Positions 8,116 through 17,450 of a DNA stretch of 47,500 bases are shown here, in pieces. The stretch is from the NCBI RefSeq assembly GCF_000622895.1, contig NZ_AVCC01000018.1, positions 1-47,500 of the forward strand, in the 5' to 3' direction. How positions within the stretch are numbered: the stretch's first letter is position 1; the number at the start of each line of letters is the position of its first letter. The translations under genes and the position numbers were made by a program. This DNA is from Herminiimonas sp. CN (lineage in GTDB: Bacteria; Pseudomonadota; Gammaproteobacteria; Burkholderiales; Burkholderiaceae_D). Below the pieces are notes generated by a model. The model did no database searches. It was not told the DNA's origin and was given only the letters and a program-made list of their open reading frames with translations.

Positions 8116-8682
8116 ATGTCTACAATTCAAGAGCAGTTTCTGGCAGCAAGCAAGTCCCACTTTGAAGCGCAATTGGCAATGATCAATTCCCTGACCGCCA
8201 AGGTATTTGGCGAAGCGGAAAAAATCATCAACCTGAACGTCAATGTTGCCAAAGCCACACTTGAGGATTCGGCAGCGGCAGGCCAGCAGCTGCTGGCGGC
8301 GAAAGACATGCAGGATTTTCTGAAAATTAGCGCTTCCCAGACGCAACCGAGCGCGGAAAAGGCGCTTGCATACAGCCGTGAGCTGGCCGGCATCACTGCC
8401 GCCAGCCAGAAGGAACTGGCCAAGGCCGCAGAGGCGCAGCTCGCTGAAACCAGCGAAAATCTGAGCAAGATGATCGCAGAGTTAACCAAGAATGCGCCTC
8501 CTGGTTCCGAAGGCGTGGTCGAGATGCTCAAGTCGGTGGTTGCCAACGCCAATGCCGGCTACGATCAGATGCTGCAAACCACCAAGAAAGCAGCGGAAGC
8601 ATTGGAAGAAAATGTTACCAAGGCGACCCAAAGTTTTGCAGCGGCCGCGCAGAAGTCAGCTGCCAAGACGGGCAAGAAGTAA
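8116..8682 (+). CDS. phaP: Phasin (PHA granule-associated protein)
   Basis: 188-residue phasin that coats polyhydroxyalkanoate granules and controls their size and number. The sequence is Ala/Lys/Glu-rich, almost wholly helical, starts MSTIQEQFLAASKSHFEAQLA as in the phasin family of beta-proteobacteria, and ends in an Ala/Lys tail (AAAAQKSAAKTGKK). AAGGAG lies six to ten nt before the ATG; a longer frame starting at 7981 has no support. A promoter with PhaR-like motifs precedes it and a strong terminator follows. Confidence 0.93.
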   Translation: MSTIQEQFLAASKSHFEAQLAMINSLTAKVFGEAEKIINLNVNVAKATLEDSAAAGQQLLAAKDMQDFLKISASQTQPSAEKALAYSRELAGITAASQKELAKAAEAQLAETSENLSKMIAELTKNAPPGSEGVVEMLKSVVANANAGYDQMLQTTKKAAEALEENVTKATQSFAAAAQKSAAKTGKK

Positions 8683-8700
8683 TTCAGCAACGAGAACGTA

Positions 8701-8727
8701 AAAACGGGCCGCATTGCGGCCCGTTTT
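8701..8727 (+). terminator. phaP terminator
   Basis: AAAACGGGCCGC (8701-8712) pairs perfectly with GCGGCCCGTTTT (8716-8727) around a 3-nt loop, 19 nt after the phaP stop. Confidence 0.9.
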
Positions 8728-8852
8728 ACGTTTACCGGCGATTCTGCCTGGTGCTTGCGCGCAGCTCCGGAAATGTGTGCATCAAATTTATGATGTCAAT
8801 CGATGCCCTGCGATTTTCGCATCAGCCCGGGAGTGCTGATAATTGCCGCAGT

Positions 8853-9722
8853 TCAGAGTTGCTGGGCACCGAAGGTATTGCAGTTGTTCAGCTGGCCGCT
8901 ATCGATGCCGCGCTTGAACCAGCGTACCCGTTGCGCCGAGGTGCCGTGGGTGAAGGAATCCGGCACCACATGGCCTTGCGCCTGCTGTTGCAGCGTGTCG
9001 TCGCCGATCGCGGTGGCCGCTTTCAATGCGCTTTCCACATCGCCGGTCTCGAGGATGCTGCGCGCCTGATTGGCGTGAAAGGCCCAGACGCCGGCGAAGC
9101 AGTCAGCTTGCAATTCCAGCTTGACCGACAGTGCGTTAGCTTGTTTTTCCGAGCCGTTGCGGCGCACCTTGTCGGCCTTGTCCATGATGCCGGAGATGTG
9201 TTGTACGTGATGGCCGACCTCGTGCGCGATCACATACGCCTGCGCAAAATCACTTGAAACCTGAAAACGCTCGCGCATGGTCTGGAAGAACGCCAGATCG
9301 ATATACACTTTCTGGTCGCCCGGGCAATAAAATGGGCCGGACGCAGTGTCTCCGGTGCCGCAGGCGGTCGGGGTGGAGCCGGCAAACAGCACCAGTTTCG
9401 GCTGTACGTAGCTGGAGCCGCTCTGGCGGAAAATCGGCCCCCAGGTATCCTCGGTGTCGGCCAGTACGGTGGCAACGAATTTCACCATCGGGTCATTGCG
9501 TGCAGCCGGTTGCGCCGGCGCCGACCGGGTGCTGCCGATCTGGCCGGAGCCGCCCGACAGCAGGCTGATCACGGTCATCGGGCTGACGCCGAAGAAATAC
9601 GAGGCCACCAGCGCAATCGCAATCGTCCCCAGACCGATCGAGCGTCCGCCGAAGCCGCCGCCATCACCGCCGCCGCGGCGGTCTTCCACGTTATCGCTTT
9701 CGCGATTGCCTTCCCATTTCAT
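8853..9722 (-). CDS. ypfJ: Neutral zinc metallopeptidase, YpfJ family
   Basis: 289-residue protein of the YpfJ/KPN_02809 family of predicted neutral zinc proteases. A Gly/Asp/Arg-rich N-terminal stretch (residues 1-28) precedes one membrane helix (about 29-50), so the catalytic domain is probably anchored and periplasmic. The zincin motif HEVGHH is at 167-172 and the third ligand is probably E203 in ELQADCFAG. CGGAG stands before the ATG at good spacing. Physiological substrate is not known. The gene is followed by the phasin unit in convergent orientation. Confidence 0.88.
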   Translation of the reverse strand: MKWEGNRESDNVEDRRGGGDGGGFGGRSIGLGTIAIALVASYFFGVSPMTVISLLSGGSGQIGSTRSAPAQPAARNDPMVKFVATVLADTEDTWGPIFRQSGSSYVQPKLVLFAGSTPTACGTGDTASGPFYCPGDQKVYIDLAFFQTMRERFQVSSDFAQAYVIAHEVGHHVQHISGIMDKADKVRRNGSEKQANALSVKLELQADCFAGVWAFHANQARSILETGDVESALKAATAIGDDTLQQQAQGHVVPDSFTHGTSAQRVRWFKRGIDSGQLNNCNTFGAQQL

Positions 9723-9773
9723 GTCGCCACTCCGGCAAATTCTTATGAACGAGAGTGTAACGGAAGCGCCGCC

Positions 9774-11138
9774 TTACAGCAGGCGCGATATCAAGGCTTT
9801 GTCGAAGCGGGCGTCGAGCGGGATGCGCACCTTGTGCGGGCTGCCCGGAGCGACGCTGATTTCGCTGCCGTCAAAGGCCTGCATCCGTTCCAGCGTCACG
9901 GTCTGGTTGCCGCTCGGGTGGATGATCTCGATTTGGTCGCCGACTGAAAAGCGGTTCTTCGCTTCCACCAGCGCCCAGCCGTCTGCCACCGACAGCACGT
10001 CGCCGACGTATTTGCTGCGATGCGTTTTCGATACGCCTTCCATGTAGTTCTGGTGATCCTGCGTATGGTGGCGCTGGTAGAAGCCGTCGGTATAGCCGCG
10101 GTTGGCCAGCCCTTGCAGTTCGCCCAGCAGGTTGAGGTCGAACGGACGCCCGGCGACTGCGTCGTCGATCGCGCGTCGGTACACCTGCGCGGTGCGCGCC
10201 ACGTAGTACAGCGACTTGGTGCGGCCCTCGATCTTCAGCGAATTGACGCCGATCTTGACCAGTCGCTCGATGTGCTCGACCGCGCGCAGATCCTTGGAGT
10301 TCATGATGTAGGTGCCGTGCTCGTCTTCCAGGATCGGCATCAGTTCGCCCGGGCGGCCGGCTTCCTCGATCAGGTAGGGCTGGTTGGCCAGCGGGTGGCG
10401 CTGCATGTTGCCCAGCGCGGAAAAGGCCTGATTCGCTTCTTCCATCGCCGCTTGATAGTTGAGCTTGATGGTTTCGACCGGAATCCGCGCCAGATCGCCG
10501 GTGGCGTCCTCGTCGGCTTGCTCGACCTTGTAATCCCAGCGGCAGGAATTGGTGCAGGTACCCTGGTTCGGGTCGCGATGGTTGAAGTAGCCGGACAGCA
10601 GGCAGCGGCCGGAATACGCGATGCACAGCGCGCCGTGCACAAACACTTCGATTTCCATCTCAGGGCAGCGCTGGCGGATTTCCTCGACTTCGTCCAGCGA
10701 CAGTTCGCGCGACAGGATCACTCGTGTCAGGCCCATCTTGTGCCAGAACTTGACGTCGGCCCAGTTCACCGCATTGGCCTGGACCGACAGATGCACCGGT
10801 ACTTCCGGCCATTTTTCGCGCACCATCATGATCAGGCCGGGGTCGGCCATGATCAGCGCGTCCGGTTTCATCGCGATCACCGGCGCCATGTCGTTGATGT
10901 AGGTCTTCAGCTTGGCGTTGTGGGCGAAGATGTTGCTGGCGACGAAGAACAATTTGCCGCGCGCATGGGCGCCTTCGATGCCGGCCTGCAGCGCTTCCAG
11001 CGTCGCGAATTCGTTGTTGCGGGCGCGCAGGCTGTAGCGCGGCTGGCCCGCATAGACGGCATCGGCGCCATAGTCGAAGGCGGCGTGCATTTTGGCCAGC
11101 GAGCCGGCGGGGAGCAGTAGTTCAGGGGAGTCGGACAT
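9774..11138 (-). CDS. trhP: tRNA 5-hydroxyuridine modification protein TrhP (YegQ, peptidase U32 family)
   Basis: 454-residue U32-family protein; E. coli YegQ/TrhP (453 residues) introduces 5-hydroxyuridine at tRNA position 34 with prephenate-derived hydroxyl donor. The U32 signature runs from E164 to S182 (EVFVHGALCIAYSGRCLLS), and four cysteines C172, C179, C195 and C199 are probable Fe-S ligands. The start at 11138 gives the family N-terminus PELLLPAGS soon after the Met; no good ribosome binding site is seen. It is monocistronic, and its upstream region holds a dispersed repeat element and the dctA terminator. Confidence 0.9.
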   Translation of the reverse strand: MSDSPELLLPAGSLAKMHAAFDYGADAVYAGQPRYSLRARNNEFATLEALQAGIEGAHARGKLFFVASNIFAHNAKLKTYINDMAPVIAMKPDALIMADPGLIMMVREKWPEVPVHLSVQANAVNWADVKFWHKMGLTRVILSRELSLDEVEEIRQRCPEMEIEVFVHGALCIAYSGRCLLSGYFNHRDPNQGTCTNSCRWDYKVEQADEDATGDLARIPVETIKLNYQAAMEEANQAFSALGNMQRHPLANQPYLIEEAGRPGELMPILEDEHGTYIMNSKDLRAVEHIERLVKIGVNSLKIEGRTKSLYYVARTAQVYRRAIDDAVAGRPFDLNLLGELQGLANRGYTDGFYQRHHTQDHQNYMEGVSKTHRSKYVGDVLSVADGWALVEAKNRFSVGDQIEIIHPSGNQTVTLERMQAFDGSEISVAPGSPHKVRIPLDARFDKALISRLL

Positions 11139-11266
11139 GGCGGCGATGGCATTCTGAATGGAAAAGCAGGGGGTGATTATACTGGACGGGTCTGAGAAGC
11201 GCCTGGTATGCCTCAGGTCGGCCGCAATGGAACCCCTGAATTATCCGCAGCCATGGTCGATAAACA

Positions 11267-11326
11267 GGGGTATGCTAATAAAAGCATTATTTTCAGCTTT
11301 ATTTGTCTATTAATTAAAAAATACAC
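11267..11326 (+). repeat. Dispersed intergenic element, copy F (degenerate)
   Basis: Starts GGGGTATGCTAATAAAA, then GCATT, GCTTTATT and AAAAATACA, following the same order of words as copy B. The TGCGG core is lost. It lies between trhP and the dctA terminator. Assignment to the family is tentative. Confidence 0.4.
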
Positions 11327-11347
11327 ACATCTGTATTGTGGTATGCA

Positions 11348-11376
11348 TAAAAAAACCAGCCGGCAGGCTGGTTTTT
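11348..11376 (-). terminator. dctA terminator
   Basis: AAAACCAGCC and GGCTGGTTTT flank a GGCA loop, with A-run and T-run on the two sides. It lies just past the dctA stop on the minus strand and could also act on the plus strand. Confidence 0.85.
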
Positions 11377-11382
11377 CTGGTT

Positions 11383-12708
11383 TCAGGTCGATTCCCGCTG
11401 CCGCAAGGCCGGCACTGGGCTGACTTCATGCGGTGCCGCCGCGACCGCCGCCGGGGTCGGGTTGTGCAATTCCCGCTGCAGCGCTTCCTGATCGAGCTCG
11501 TTTTCCCATTTCGATACCACGATGGTTGCGACGCCGTTGCCGATGAAGTTGGTCAGTGCGCGGCATTCGCTCATGAAGCGGTCGATCCCAAGGATCAGCG
11601 CCATGCCGGCGACCGGGATGGTCGGCACCACGGCCAGCGTCGCCGCCAGCGTGATGAAGCCGGCGCCGGTGATGCCGGACGCGCCCTTGGAGGTCAGCAT
11701 CGCCACGCCGAGGATGGTCAATTCCTGGGTCAGCGTCAAATCGGTATTGGTCGCCTGTGCCACGAACAGCGCCGCCATCGTCATGTAGATATTGGTGCCG
11801 TCGAGGTTGAACGAGTAGCCGGTCGGCACCACCAGGCCGACCACGGATTTGGCGCAGCCGAGTTTTTGCAGTTTTTGCATCAGCGATGGCAGCGCGCTTT
11901 CGGAGGAGCTGGTGCCCAGCACGATCAGCAATTCTTCCTTGATGTATTTGAGGAAGCGCCAGATCGAGAAGCCGGTCATTCTGGCGATGGTGCCCAGCAC
12001 GATGAAGATGAACAGGCCGCAGGTCAGGTAGAACGAACCCATCAGCTTGGCCAGCGGCAGTAACGACGCGATGCCGTACTTCCCGATCGTGAAGGCGATC
12101 GCGCCGAATGCGCCAATGGGGGCGGCTTTCATGATGATGGCGACCACGCCGAACACGGCAGTCGAGATTTCTTCGATCAGGTGCGTGACGACTCGGCTTT
12201 TTTCACCCAGCAGCGAGAGCGAGAAACCGAACAGGATCGCGATCAGCAGCACCTGCAGGATGTCGCCCTTGGCAAACGCATCGACGAAGGTGGTCGGGAT
12301 GATGTTGAGCAGGAAATCGACGCTGCTTTGGGCATGGGCCTTCGCCGTGTATTGCGCGATCGCGCTGGAGTCCAGCGTGGCCGGGTCGACGTTGAAGCCG
12401 GCGCCCGGTTTCAGCACATTGGCGACCACCAGGCCGATCATCAGTGCGAAGGTGGAGACGATCTCGAAGTACAACAGCGCCTTGCCGCCGACGCGGCCGA
12501 CTTTCTTCATGTCCTGCATGCCGGCGATGCCGGTCACGACGGTGCAGAAGATTACCGGCGCGATGATCATCTTGATCAGTTTCACGAAACCGTCGCCCAG
12601 AGGCTTCATGTCGATCCCGAGCTTGGGCTCGAACACGCCCAGCAACACGCCGCATACGATGGCGAATATCACTTGAACGTACAGTACTTTGTAAATTGGC
12701 TTTTTCAT
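11383..12708 (-). CDS. dctA: C4-dicarboxylate:H+/Na+ symporter DctA
   Basis: 441-residue inner-membrane transporter of the dicarboxylate/amino acid:cation symporter family, importing succinate, fumarate and malate. Family motifs are visible: the serine-rich loop [20 protein letters not shown] and the GITGAGFI / [14 protein letters not shown] segments that line the substrate site. Two adjacent ATGs occur (12711 and 12708); the second is chosen because GGAG then stands five nt away. A longer frame to 12741 is unlikely. E. coli DctA is 428 residues; the extra residues form an Ala/Pro-rich tail. A palindrome lies 62-75 nt upstream. Confidence 0.92.
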   Translation of the reverse strand: MKKPIYKVLYVQVIFAIVCGVLLGVFEPKLGIDMKPLGDGFVKLIKMIIAPVIFCTVVTGIAGMQDMKKVGRVGGKALLYFEIVSTFALMIGLVVANVLKPGAGFNVDPATLDSSAIAQYTAKAHAQSSVDFLLNIIPTTFVDAFAKGDILQVLLIAILFGFSLSLLGEKSRVVTHLIEEISTAVFGVVAIIMKAAPIGAFGAIAFTIGKYGIASLLPLAKLMGSFYLTCGLFIFIVLGTIARMTGFSIWRFLKYIKEELLIVLGTSSSESALPSLMQKLQKLGCAKSVVGLVVPTGYSFNLDGTNIYMTMAALFVAQATNTDLTLTQELTILGVAMLTSKGASGITGAGFITLAATLAVVPTIPVAGMALILGIDRFMSECRALTNFIGNGVATIVVSKWENELDQEALQRELHNPTPAAVAAAPHEVSPVPALRQREST

Positions 12709-12769
12709 CATGTCTCCAAAGAAGCGATGTCTGCCGCGCATTGTCCATAAAGCGGGCCATTACTTCTAT

Positions 12770-12783
12770 TGTGGAAAACCACA
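12770..12783. promoter_or_regulatory. Operator-like palindrome upstream of dctA
   Basis: TGTGG-AAAA-CCACA, a perfect inverted repeat 62 nt upstream of the dctA start, next to CATAAT on the minus strand, which could be a -10 box. The binding protein is unknown. Confidence 0.4.
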
Positions 12784-12904
12784 TTATGAAAAAATATTTT
12801 GCGATGCGCCCCGGAAACACTGTGTCCGATGCGGTGGTTGCGGCGGGTTTCGCAACCGGCAGCAAAGGAACGATTTGTCGCCAGGGAAGATGTGAGCGGG
12901 GCGC

Positions 12905-13588
12905 TTACGGCGCCGCTTGCGTGATGGCTTCGATGCGCTCCAGCAGGACTGCGGTTTTTGTATAGCCGGAACAGATCAGGTGCAGCGTTGCATCATGCTC
13001 CAGTACCAGCGCCGGGAAGCCCTGGATGCCCCAGCGCTGGGCTTGCGCGAAATCCTGCCGGGTTTCGGCGCTGGTCGAGGCGGCGCTCAGCGTGTCCAGG
13101 AAATCGGCGCTGTCGAGCGGCGCAGCCGCTTGCCCGGCCAAGCCGTTGCCCCGGCCGCGGATCTCCGTCAGCGCCGCCGCGCCAATCTCCGCCAGCACCT
13201 GCAGGTCGGTCACATCCCGGCCTTGCGCGTAAAAAGCGTGCTGGATCGCATGCAACACATCCAGCATCGAACGCGAAGGCAAATCCTGGCCCAGGATGCG
13301 GGCTGCAACCAGCGCCCGGCAGGCCGGTTCGGTGTCATACACGAAGTCCGGGCGCGCCATGCCCGAGGTCGAAAACGGCAGTCCGCTGGCGGCTTCCACA
13401 TGCTTCCAGTGGCCCAGAATGCTGGCTTTTTTGGCTTCGTCCATCACTTCGGTGTGGTAGGCGCGCAGCCCGCCCACGACGATATCGAGTTGCGCGTCAG
13501 GCAGCGCATCGAGCAGTGCATCAAGCTGCGGGCCGAAACCATAGCACCATGAACACATGGGGTCGGCGATATAGATCAGGTGAGTCAT
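12905..13588 (-). CDS. DsbA-family thioredoxin-fold protein (FrnE-like)
   Basis: 227-residue DsbA-superfamily protein with the redox motif C12-S-W-C15 immediately after the first strand (IADPMCSWCYGFGP). The DsbA helical insertion and the cis-proline region (GIQGFPALV, about 187-195) are recognisable. No signal peptide is present, so it probably acts in the cytoplasm as an isomerase or in thiol-linked metabolism, like FrnE-type proteins. AAGGAATCGC precedes the ATG. It is divergent from the reductase gene at 13775. Confidence 0.85.
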   Translation of the reverse strand: MTHLIYIADPMCSWCYGFGPQLDALLDALPDAQLDIVVGGLRAYHTEVMDEAKKASILGHWKHVEAASGLPFSTSGMARPDFVYDTEPACRALVAARILGQDLPSRSMLDVLHAIQHAFYAQGRDVTDLQVLAEIGAAALTEIRGRGNGLAGQAAAPLDSADFLDTLSAASTSAETRQDFAQAQRWGIQGFPALVLEHDATLHLICSGYTKTAVLLERIEAITQAAP

Positions 13589-13720
13589 GCGATTCCTTGC
13601 TGCTGATGGTGGCGATGCGGCAATGGTACCAATTTAGCGCGGACGGCGTTGCCGGCCCGGATGCTCGCTGAGCGCGGCCGCCGCGCAAAAAATTGCCGCC
13701 GACCCGGTTCGGGTGCGGAT

Positions 13721-13746
13721 TTATGCCACAATTTCAGCTGGCATAA
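13721..13746. promoter_or_regulatory. Operator-like inverted repeat upstream of the reductase gene
   Basis: TTATGCCA (13721-13728) and TGGCATAA (13739-13746) are perfect eight-base arms with a 10-nt spacer, 28 nt before the start of the gene at 13775. It may serve the divergent pair. No T-run follows, so it is not a terminator. Confidence 0.45.
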
Positions 13747-13774
13747 TGGATTGACCAACAGCAAAGGGCTGAAA

Positions 13775-14647
13775 ATGGCAAAAGTGGCATTTATTGGATT
13801 GGGTGTCATGGGGTTTCCGATGGCCGGACATCTGGCAGCACGCGGTCATGCGGTGACGGTGTTCAATCGCACTCCGGCACGCTCGCAAGCGTGGCTGGAA
13901 ACGCATCCGGGGCGCAGTGCCGAAACGCCGGCAGCGGCGGCGGCAGATGCCGACTTCGTGTTTACCTGCGTCGGCAACGACGACGATCTGTACCAGGTGA
14001 CGCTGGGGCCGGATGGCGCCCTGTCGCGCATGCGCGCCGGCAGCATCTTGATCGACAACACTACCGCCTCTGCCGATGCAGCGCGCAAGCTGCATCTGGA
14101 GGCTGGCAAATTGGGCATACCTTTTCTGGATGCTCCGGTTTCCGGTGGCCAGGCTGGCGCCGAAAATGGCAAGTTGACCGTGATGGTGGGCGGTGATGCA
14201 GAGGCATTCGCTCAGGCCGAGACGGTCATCGCGTCCTATGCGCGCGCGGTGGTGCACATGGGCGTTGCCGGGGCAGGGCAACTGACCAAGATGGTGAACC
14301 AGATTTGCATTGCCGGGCTGGTACAGGCGCTGGCCGAAGGCCTGGCATTCGCCAAGAATGCCGGGCTGGACGGGGAACGCGTGATCGATGCCATCTCCAA
14401 AGGCGCGGCGCAATCCTGGCAGATGGAAAACCGGGGAAAGACCATGTTGGCATCGCAATTCGATTTCGGCTTTGCGGTCGATCTGATGCGCAAGGATCTG
14501 GGCATCTGCCTGGAAGAAGCGCGGCGTAACGGCAGCTTGCTGCCGGTTACGCGTGTGGTCGATGCCTATTATGCGGAAATACAAAAACGCGGTGGCGGCA
14601 AACTGGATACCTCCAGCTTGATGATGCTGGTGGATCGCGACCACTGA
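13775..14647 (+). CDS. NAD(P)-dependent beta-hydroxyacid dehydrogenase (3-hydroxyisobutyrate / tartronate-semialdehyde reductase family)
   Basis: 290-residue Rossmann enzyme that interconverts a beta-hydroxyacid and its semialdehyde. FIGLGVMG (6-13) binds the dinucleotide, DAPVSGGQAGAENGKL (119-134) is the substrate-binding signature, and K172 in LTKMVNQ is the catalytic lysine. NR at 31-32 after the second strand hints at NADP preference, as in glyoxylate/succinic semialdehyde reductases. AAAGGG lies before the ATG; the longer frame from 13649 has no family match. Candidate substrates are 3-hydroxyisobutyrate and tartronate semialdehyde; sequence alone does not decide. Confidence 0.87.
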   Translation: MAKVAFIGLGVMGFPMAGHLAARGHAVTVFNRTPARSQAWLETHPGRSAETPAAAAADADFVFTCVGNDDDLYQVTLGPDGALSRMRAGSILIDNTTASADAARKLHLEAGKLGIPFLDAPVSGGQAGAENGKLTVMVGGDAEAFAQAETVIASYARAVVHMGVAGAGQLTKMVNQICIAGLVQALAEGLAFAKNAGLDGERVIDAISKGAAQSWQMENRGKTMLASQFDFGFAVDLMRKDLGICLEEARRNGSLLPVTRVVDAYYAEIQKRGGGKLDTSSLMMLVDRDH

Positions 14648-14762
14648 AAACTGTTGCCGCGATGATGATTTATAGGCAATTAACGCCGCATCTCCCGGTT
14701 CTGACGGGATCGGAAAGCGCATTGGGGCAAGTGACATTGCAGCAAGTGAGAATAAGGGCGAT

Positions 14763-16097
14763 ATGAAAGTCATAGTATTGGGCGCTGGTATTGTCGGCAC
14801 TGCTTCGTCCTGGTTTTTAAGCCAGGACGGGCACGAGGTGACCGTGATTGAACGCCAAAACGGTGCTGCCCTGGAAACCAGTTTTGCCAATGGTTGCCAG
14901 ATTTCGGTGTCGCATGCGGAACCGTGGGCCAATCCCGCCACGTTGCTGAAGGTGTTGAAGTGGCTCGGCAAGGAAGATGCGCCGCTGCTGTTCCGGTTGC
15001 GGCCGGAATGGCTGCAGTGGAAATGGTGCGCGCACTTTCTGCGGGAATCGACGCCGGCCCGGGTTGCCGATAATATTCGCCAGATTGTCGCGATTGCCGA
15101 ATACAGTCGCCAGACCCTGCAGGCATTGCGTGCGGAAACCGGGATCGAATACGACTGCCTGACACGCGGCATCCTGCATTTCTATACCGATGGCAAGGAG
15201 TTCGAAAAGTCGCTGGCAGCCGCGCGGCTGATGCGCGAGTTGGGTTGCCCGCGCAACTCGATTGCCGCAGACGAGGTGATCCGGCTGGAGCCGGCGCTGG
15301 CCGGCAGCCGCGACCGGATCGTCGGCGGCGATTTCACCGCAAGCGACGAATCGGGCGATGTCTACAAGTTCACCACCGGCCTGGCTGCCAGGGCGGCCGG
15401 AGCAGGCGTCGACTTCCGCTTCGGCACCAGCATTACCCGCCTGCTTTCCGAAGGCACCGGCCCGGCCGCCAAAATCGTCGGGGTCGAGGTCATCGGGCCG
15501 GATGGCCGGCATCAGGTATTGCGCGCCGATGCCTTCGTGGTGGCGCTGGGAAGCTTCTCGGCGCCGCTGCTGAAACCGCTGGGGATTGATCTGCTGATTT
15601 ATCCCGGAAAAGGATATTCGGCCACCTACCGGATCACCAATGCGCAAGCGGCGCCGACCGTTTCGCTGACCGACGACGGCTACAAGCTGGTGTTGTCGCG
15701 GCTGGGCGACCGGTTGCGGGTGGCCGGCACCTGCGAATTGAACGGTTATTCGCGCGAACTCAATAGCATCCGCTGCGACGCCATCACGCGCCGCACCCGT
15801 GCATTATTCCCGGACGCGTGCGACTACGACAATCCGGCTTATTGGACCGGCCTGCGGCCGCTGACGCCCTCCAACGTGCCGTATATCGGGAGAACCGGAT
15901 TCAGTAATCTGTTCCTGAATACCGGACACGGCACGCTCGGTTGGACCATGGGCTGCGGCTCCGGGCGCGCGATTGCCGATATCGTGTCGGGCCGGCAACC
16001 GGAGCTGGATTTTTCCTTTGCCGGCATGCCGCGACGTGCCCGATCCGCATTGGCCAGACCGGTCTTGCCCAGACCCGGCCAGTCGCAGCACGGCTGA
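14763..16097 (+). CDS. dadA: D-amino acid dehydrogenase, small-subunit type (FAD)
   Basis: 444-residue FAD-dependent oxidoreductase of the DadA family, which deaminates D-amino acids (D-alanine first) and passes electrons to the respiratory chain at the inner membrane face. The FAD motif is G7-A-G-I-V-G12; ANGCQIS and the C-terminal GLRPLTPSNVPYIG and NTGHGTLGWTMGCGSG segments are DadA signatures. AAGGG precedes the ATG. It follows the hydroxyacid dehydrogenase gene by 115 nt. The C-terminal 25 residues are Arg/Pro-rich and not conserved. Confidence 0.92.
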   Translation: MKVIVLGAGIVGTASSWFLSQDGHEVTVIERQNGAALETSFANGCQISVSHAEPWANPATLLKVLKWLGKEDAPLLFRLRPEWLQWKWCAHFLRESTPARVADNIRQIVAIAEYSRQTLQALRAETGIEYDCLTRGILHFYTDGKEFEKSLAAARLMRELGCPRNSIAADEVIRLEPALAGSRDRIVGGDFTASDESGDVYKFTTGLAARAAGAGVDFRFGTSITRLLSEGTGPAAKIVGVEVIGPDGRHQVLRADAFVVALGSFSAPLLKPLGIDLLIYPGKGYSATYRITNAQAAPTVSLTDDGYKLVLSRLGDRLRVAGTCELNGYSRELNSIRCDAITRRTRALFPDACDYDNPAYWTGLRPLTPSNVPYIGRTGFSNLFLNTGHGTLGWTMGCGSGRAIADIVSGRQPELDFSFAGMPRRARSALARPVLPRPGQSQHG

Positions 16098-16152
16098 TTG
16101 CCGCCCGCTGGCCGGGATTGCCAATGTCGGCAATTCACCGCAGGATTGTTAG

Positions 16153-16252
16153 TGCGAATATGCAGTCAAGTTGGTGGAGACTGAAGGATTGCCTATCAAG
16201 GATGCCGCGCGGCGGCTGTTCCTGCCGGCAGGCAGTCTGAAAATTGGCTACC
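16153..16252 (+). pseudogene. IS3-type transposase OrfA fragment
   Basis: Frame-conserved translation reads EYAVKLVETEGLPIKDAARR followed by LFLPAGSLK, the helix-turn-helix of IS3-family OrfA proteins (usual form: AVxLVxxxGxxxxxAAxRLxxPxxSLxNWV). It has no start, no downstream orfB and no clear inverted repeats. It marks the left edge of the ABC transporter operon and suggests old insertion activity. Confidence 0.6.
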
Positions 16253-16309
16253 CGCGTGCGTTGATAACAGCCACGACCAGTGCTTCGAATGGCGCTTGCT
16301 CGCCCCTGC

Positions 16310-17443
16310 TCAATCCAGTGACTTACGAAAGCGCAGCACAGCGAGCGCAAACAAACCAAGTCCCAGCGCTGCCAGCGCCGCCATCTGCGGCCAGAGAACG
16401 TCGATGCCGACGCCCTTGAGATAAGTGCCACGGATGATGATGAGAAAATAACGTAGCGGATCGAGGTAAGTGACCCACTGCAATGCATCGGGCATGCTGG
16501 ATATTGGGAAGCTGAACCCCGAAAGAATGAACATCGGGTTGAGTACAAAGAAGTTCGATGCAAAGGCCTGTTGTTGTGTCTTGCACAAGGTCGAAATCAA
16601 GAGGCCGATCGCGAGCACGCTCAGCAGGAAGAGGCAGGTGCCGAGAAGCAACACCAGCGGATTGCCCTTGAACGGAACTTGAAACCACACCATGCCGACC
16701 GCCGCCACGATCGACACTTCCAGCAGGCCAATGAAGAAAAACGGCAGCGTCTTGCCTATGATGAACTCGATCGGCCGGATCGGCGTGACCAGAATCTGCT
16801 CGAGCGTCCCCACCTCGCGCTCGCGCACGATCGCAAAGGCGGTCAGGTTGACGATGGTAATCAAGGTCAGCGTGCCGATCACGCCGGGAACAAAGAACCA
16901 GCGGCTGTTGAGATTGGGGTTGTACCAGTAGCGCTCCTGCAGATTAACGCTCACCAGCGGCCGGCCGAGCGCACGGCCGGTGCGCTCGGCCAAGTTCTGC
17001 GCGTAAGTCTGGCCGAAGGCGCCGGAAATCTGACCGGCGTAACCGAGCGCGATCAGGGCGGTGTTGGAGTTGGTGCCATCGACCAGAACTTGCAACGGCG
17101 CGCTCTGGCCTTTGCGCAGCAATTCGGCAAACCCCGGCGGCACAACGATGCCGAGTTGCGCTGCACTGCTTTCGACCGCGTCCTGCACTTGCCGGCGCCC
17201 GGCGGCGATGGCGACGAGCTTAAAGCGGCTGCTGTGGACGAAATCGGCCACCAGCGCGCGGCTCTCCTGCGTCTGGTCCTGATCGAGGATAACCGTCGCT
17301 ACATTGAACACTTCGAAAGTCGCAGCGTAGCCAAACAGGATCATCTGCACCACCGGCGGCACCAACAAACGGAAGCGCGCCGACTTGTCGCGTTTCAGTT
17401 CGAGGAACTCCTTCAGAAGTAGGTGGAAGATGCGTCCGATCAT
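16310..17443 (-). CDS. ABC-2 type exporter permease (YbhR-like)
   Basis: 377-residue integral membrane permease of an ABC-2 exporter: an N-terminal helix (about 22-42), a large periplasmic domain (about 43-175) and five more helices in the second half. The segment REREVGTLEQILVTPI (about 207-222) is the coupling region typical of this family. It is the last gene of a five-gene operon, seven nt after the partner permease. It probably pairs with the permease at 17451-18587 and the two ATPases to expel a toxic compound; E. coli YbhFSR is the nearest well-known arrangement. Confidence 0.9.
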   Translation of the reverse strand: MIGRIFHLLLKEFLELKRDKSARFRLLVPPVVQMILFGYAATFEVFNVATVILDQDQTQESRALVADFVHSSRFKLVAIAAGRRQVQDAVESSAAQLGIVVPPGFAELLRKGQSAPLQVLVDGTNSNTALIALGYAGQISGAFGQTYAQNLAERTGRALGRPLVSVNLQERYWYNPNLNSRWFFVPGVIGTLTLITIVNLTAFAIVREREVGTLEQILVTPIRPIEFIIGKTLPFFFIGLLEVSIVAAVGMVWFQVPFKGNPLVLLLGTCLFLLSVLAIGLLISTLCKTQQQAFASNFFVLNPMFILSGFSFPISSMPDALQWVTYLDPLRYFLIIIRGTYLKGVGIDVLWPQMAALAALGLGLFALAVLRFRKSLD

Positions 17444-17450
17444 GGCGGCC

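Noticed and set aside
16310-16420. Continuation of the IS3 fragment into the permease end
   Set aside because: The plus-strand frame continues, but from 16310 on the bases encode the permease C-terminus on the minus strand and lose transposase similarity.
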